This document shows positions 62,454 to 64,000 of a stretch of 64,000 nt of DNA, in pieces (within the stretch, counting starts at the first letter, position 1; each line of letters opens with the position of its first letter). This DNA comes from Clostridium sp. AM22-11AC. GTDB taxonomy: Bacteria > Bacillota > Clostridia > Lachnospirales > Lachnospiraceae. The notes below the pieces were generated by a model, which saw nothing but the letters and a program-made list of their open reading frames with translations, did no database searches and was not told the origin of the DNA. The position numbers and the translations under genes are program-made. The stretch lies in NCBI RefSeq assembly GCF_003473545.1, contig NZ_QUCM01000003.1, positions 213,824-277,823 of the forward strand, read 5' to 3'.

Positions 62454-63797
62454 CTATATACCTTTCTCCTGTCGTTTCTGTCTCTGCAAAAGAAGGAATA
62501 ACCCGGTACAGAACACAACCGACATAAAAGAACCACCCGCTGTTGCCAGTCCCATTGGAAATAATGTTTCCGGGAATATCTTAGAGGTAAGATACACTCC
62601 TGGGACACGCACCAGGGCAATGGAGGTAATATTGTGAATAAAGGAATACCCGGACCGTCCACAGGCACAAAAATAACCACTGAAACTGAAATGGATCCCT
62701 GCAAACATACAGTCCCAGATATAACCTTTTAAATACTTGGCACCGGCATAGACCACTGCCTGGTCATTGGTAAACAGGTTCACTACATTTCCTGCTGTAA
62801 ACTGGATGATAATGGCAATGATCAGACCAAATCCCCCGGCAATACAGATGGCATATTTTAAAGTAGCTGCCGCCCGCTCCGGTTTTCCTGCTCCTACATT
62901 CTGGGCACCTAAAGCAGATACTGTTGATAACATGGAAGACGGCACTAAAAACAGAAAGCTGATCACTTTTTCCACAATACCTACTGCTGCCGCATCTGTA
63001 AGACCTCTCCTGTTTGCAATAATAGTGATAATGATAAATGCCACCTGGATCAGACCGTCCTGCATAGCAATAGGAAAACCGATCTTTAACAGTCTGCCCA
63101 TGGTCTCTTTTCTGGGCTTAAAATCGCTTTTCTTTACTGTAATCCCTGTTTTTCCCTTCATAAACATGGTCAGGGCCACGATCACACTGACAGTCTGGGA
63201 TAAGGTAGTTCCCAGCGCTGCTCCGGAAGGTCCTAAATGCAATACGCCCATAAAAACGTAATCCAGTGCAATATTTACAACACAGGCAATGGCGATAAAA
63301 TACATAGGACTCTTAGAGTCTCCCATTCCCCTGAAAATAGAGCTGATGATGTTATAAGCTGTAATAAAAGGAATGCCAAGGAAACATATCTTTAAATAAA
63401 GAGCGGTTCCTGCTATTGCCTCTTCCGGCGTAGACATAATGGATACGATTGCGTTTACGGAAAGGAATAAAACCACCGTCAAAACAACCGATAGTACCAT
63501 AAATAAAGTAGCTGTATTTCCTGTATCCATTGCTGCTCTTTTCTTATCTCTTGCGCCGATGGCCTGTCCGATGTTTACAGTTGCTCCCATTGCCAGGCCT
63601 ACGATCATAACAGTAAGCATATGCATTACCTGGCTTCCAATGGAAACAGCTGTGGTACTTGCCACGCCTTCAAACTGACCAATGATGAACAGATCCGCCA
63701 TTCCATACAGGGTTTGAAGGAAATAGGATAGTAAATACGGAAGGGAAAAATAGATGATGTTTTTAAATACGCTTCCTTCAGTAAGGTTTCTTTCCAT
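62454..63797 (-). CDS. MATE-family multidrug efflux protein
   Basis: 447 aa with twelve predicted membrane helices in two MATE halves. Features: NIIYFSLPYLLSYFLQTLYGMADLFIIGQF at the start (helix 1 and loop), MGATVNIGQAIGARDKKRA, SIFRGMGDSKSPM, and in the second half GFPIAMQDGLIQ with ALGAQNVGAGKPERA. Exports cationic drugs or metabolites using Na+ or H+. Its promoter has a MerR-type palindrome, so it is probably drug-induced. Confidence 0.93.
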   Translation of the reverse strand: MERNLTEGSVFKNIIYFSLPYLLSYFLQTLYGMADLFIIGQFEGVASTTAVSIGSQVMHMLTVMIVGLAMGATVNIGQAIGARDKKRAAMDTGNTATLFMVLSVVLTVVLFLSVNAIVSIMSTPEEAIAGTALYLKICFLGIPFITAYNIISSIFRGMGDSKSPMYFIAIACVVNIALDYVFMGVLHLGPSGAALGTTLSQTVSVIVALTMFMKGKTGITVKKSDFKPRKETMGRLLKIGFPIAMQDGLIQVAFIIITIIANRRGLTDAAAVGIVEKVISFLFLVPSSMLSTVSALGAQNVGAGKPERAAATLKYAICIAGGFGLIIAIIIQFTAGNVVNLFTNDQAVVYAGAKYLKGYIWDCMFAGIHFSFSGYFCACGRSGYSFIHNITSIALVRVPGVYLTSKIFPETLFPMGLATAGGSFMSVVFCTGLFLLLQRQKRQEKGI

Positions 63798-63851
63798 GAT
63801 ATGTGTCTCTCCTGTGTTGTCTTATTGCAAATTAATCTATTTGCTTGTATC

Positions 63852-63882
63852 AGTTTATACTCTACAACAGTTGTAGGGTCAA
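63852..63882 (-). promoter_or_regulatory. Promoter of the MATE gene with MerR-type palindrome
   Basis: Minus strand: TTGACC (63882-63877), then the palindrome CTACAACTGTTGTAG (63876-63862) filling the spacer, then TATAAACT. The -10 is either TATAAA (17-bp spacer) or TAAACT (19-bp spacer, the MerR-type geometry). Confidence 0.6.
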
Positions 63883-63900
63883 GTGTAATGATTTAAGAAA

Positions 63901-63929
63901 AACAAAAAACCTGAGCATTTCTGCCCAGG
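63901..63929 (-). terminator. Terminator of a gene beyond the right edge
   Basis: Minus strand: CCTGGGCA/TGCTCAGG stem (one mismatch), GAAA-type loop, then TTTTTTGTT. Confidence 0.7.
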
Positions 63930-63957
63930 CAAAATATTATTTATATTATACATACCT

Positions 63958-64000
63958 TCAAAACCACATATTGAACTGTTGATCTTCCGAATACTTACAA
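63958..64000 (-). CDS. Possible 3' end of a gene entering from the right
   Basis: An open frame of 13 codons from the window edge ends in TGA at 63960-63958 (…KYSEDQQFNMWF), about 29 bases before the terminator. Too short to identify; the terminator is the only support. Confidence 0.3.
   Translation of the reverse strand, partial: CKYSEDQQFNMWF

Overview
The window looks like chromosome of a spore-forming, monoderm member of the Clostridia, most likely Lachnospiraceae. It carries spoIIGA, sigE and sigG, a Gram-positive dcw cluster (mraZ to ftsZ), a group-B-like [FeFe] hydrogenase, choline-binding-type cell-wall repeats and strong AGGAGG ribosome-binding sites. TTG or GTG starts are common (nhaD-like gene, ftsZ, murA, thiS, malQ, Hpt gene). 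The genus assignment is inference from gene content. I saw no rRNA, tRNA, CRISPR array or insertion sequence.

Layout. 1-1.5 kb: divergent coaBC and coaX (coenzyme A). 1.6-9.4 kb: a secreted lipoprotein nuclease, sigG, a cytidylate-kinase-like protein, an NhaD-type antiporter, a NYN/OST-HTH RNA-binding protein, then sigE and spoIIGA. 9.5-23.3 kb: cell division and murein operon transcribed leftward: mraZ-rsmH-ftsL-PBP-PBP-mraY-murD-ftsW-murA-ftsQ, then ftsZ with its own promoter. 23.3-28.9 kb: lgt, ychF, a patch of broken genes, an XRE regulator and a CorC/HlyC-type membrane protein. 29-33.5 kb: a heterodimeric ABC exporter with a divergent LysR regulator. 33.5-43.7 kb: YihY, repeat-like intergenic DNA, and an RND efflux operon (adaptor, pump, two TolC-family proteins) divergent from an OmpR-type two-component system. 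43.7-46.6 kb: a cyclic-di-GMP operon (HD-GYP phosphodiesterase, diguanylate cyclase, Hpt protein). 46.6-48.1 kb: hydrogenase. 48.3-54.3 kb: maltose/glucose-type PTS, MalQ, an EEP-family hydrolase and a divergent LacI regulator. 54.3-58.8 kb: a cell-wall-binding protein and thiSFGH behind a structured leader. 58.9-62.4 kb: a corrinoid-type ABC importer behind a cobalamin riboswitch. 62.5-63.8 kb: a MATE exporter behind a MerR-type promoter.

Regulation can be read at several points. A Spo0A box and a long-spacer promoter precede spoIIGA. Ten-base MraZ repeats sit at the mraZ start site. A SigG-type promoter precedes sigG. LacI-type operators overlap the PTS promoter, and 11-bp OmpR-type direct repeats lie in the RND/two-component intergenic region. 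The most unusual observation is an 11-G tract where the HD-GYP and diguanylate cyclase genes overlap. Hand translation shows that one extra G would fuse the two opposing c-di-GMP enzymes in frame. The same operon has a leader that can fold into a three-way junction ending in a terminator-like stem.
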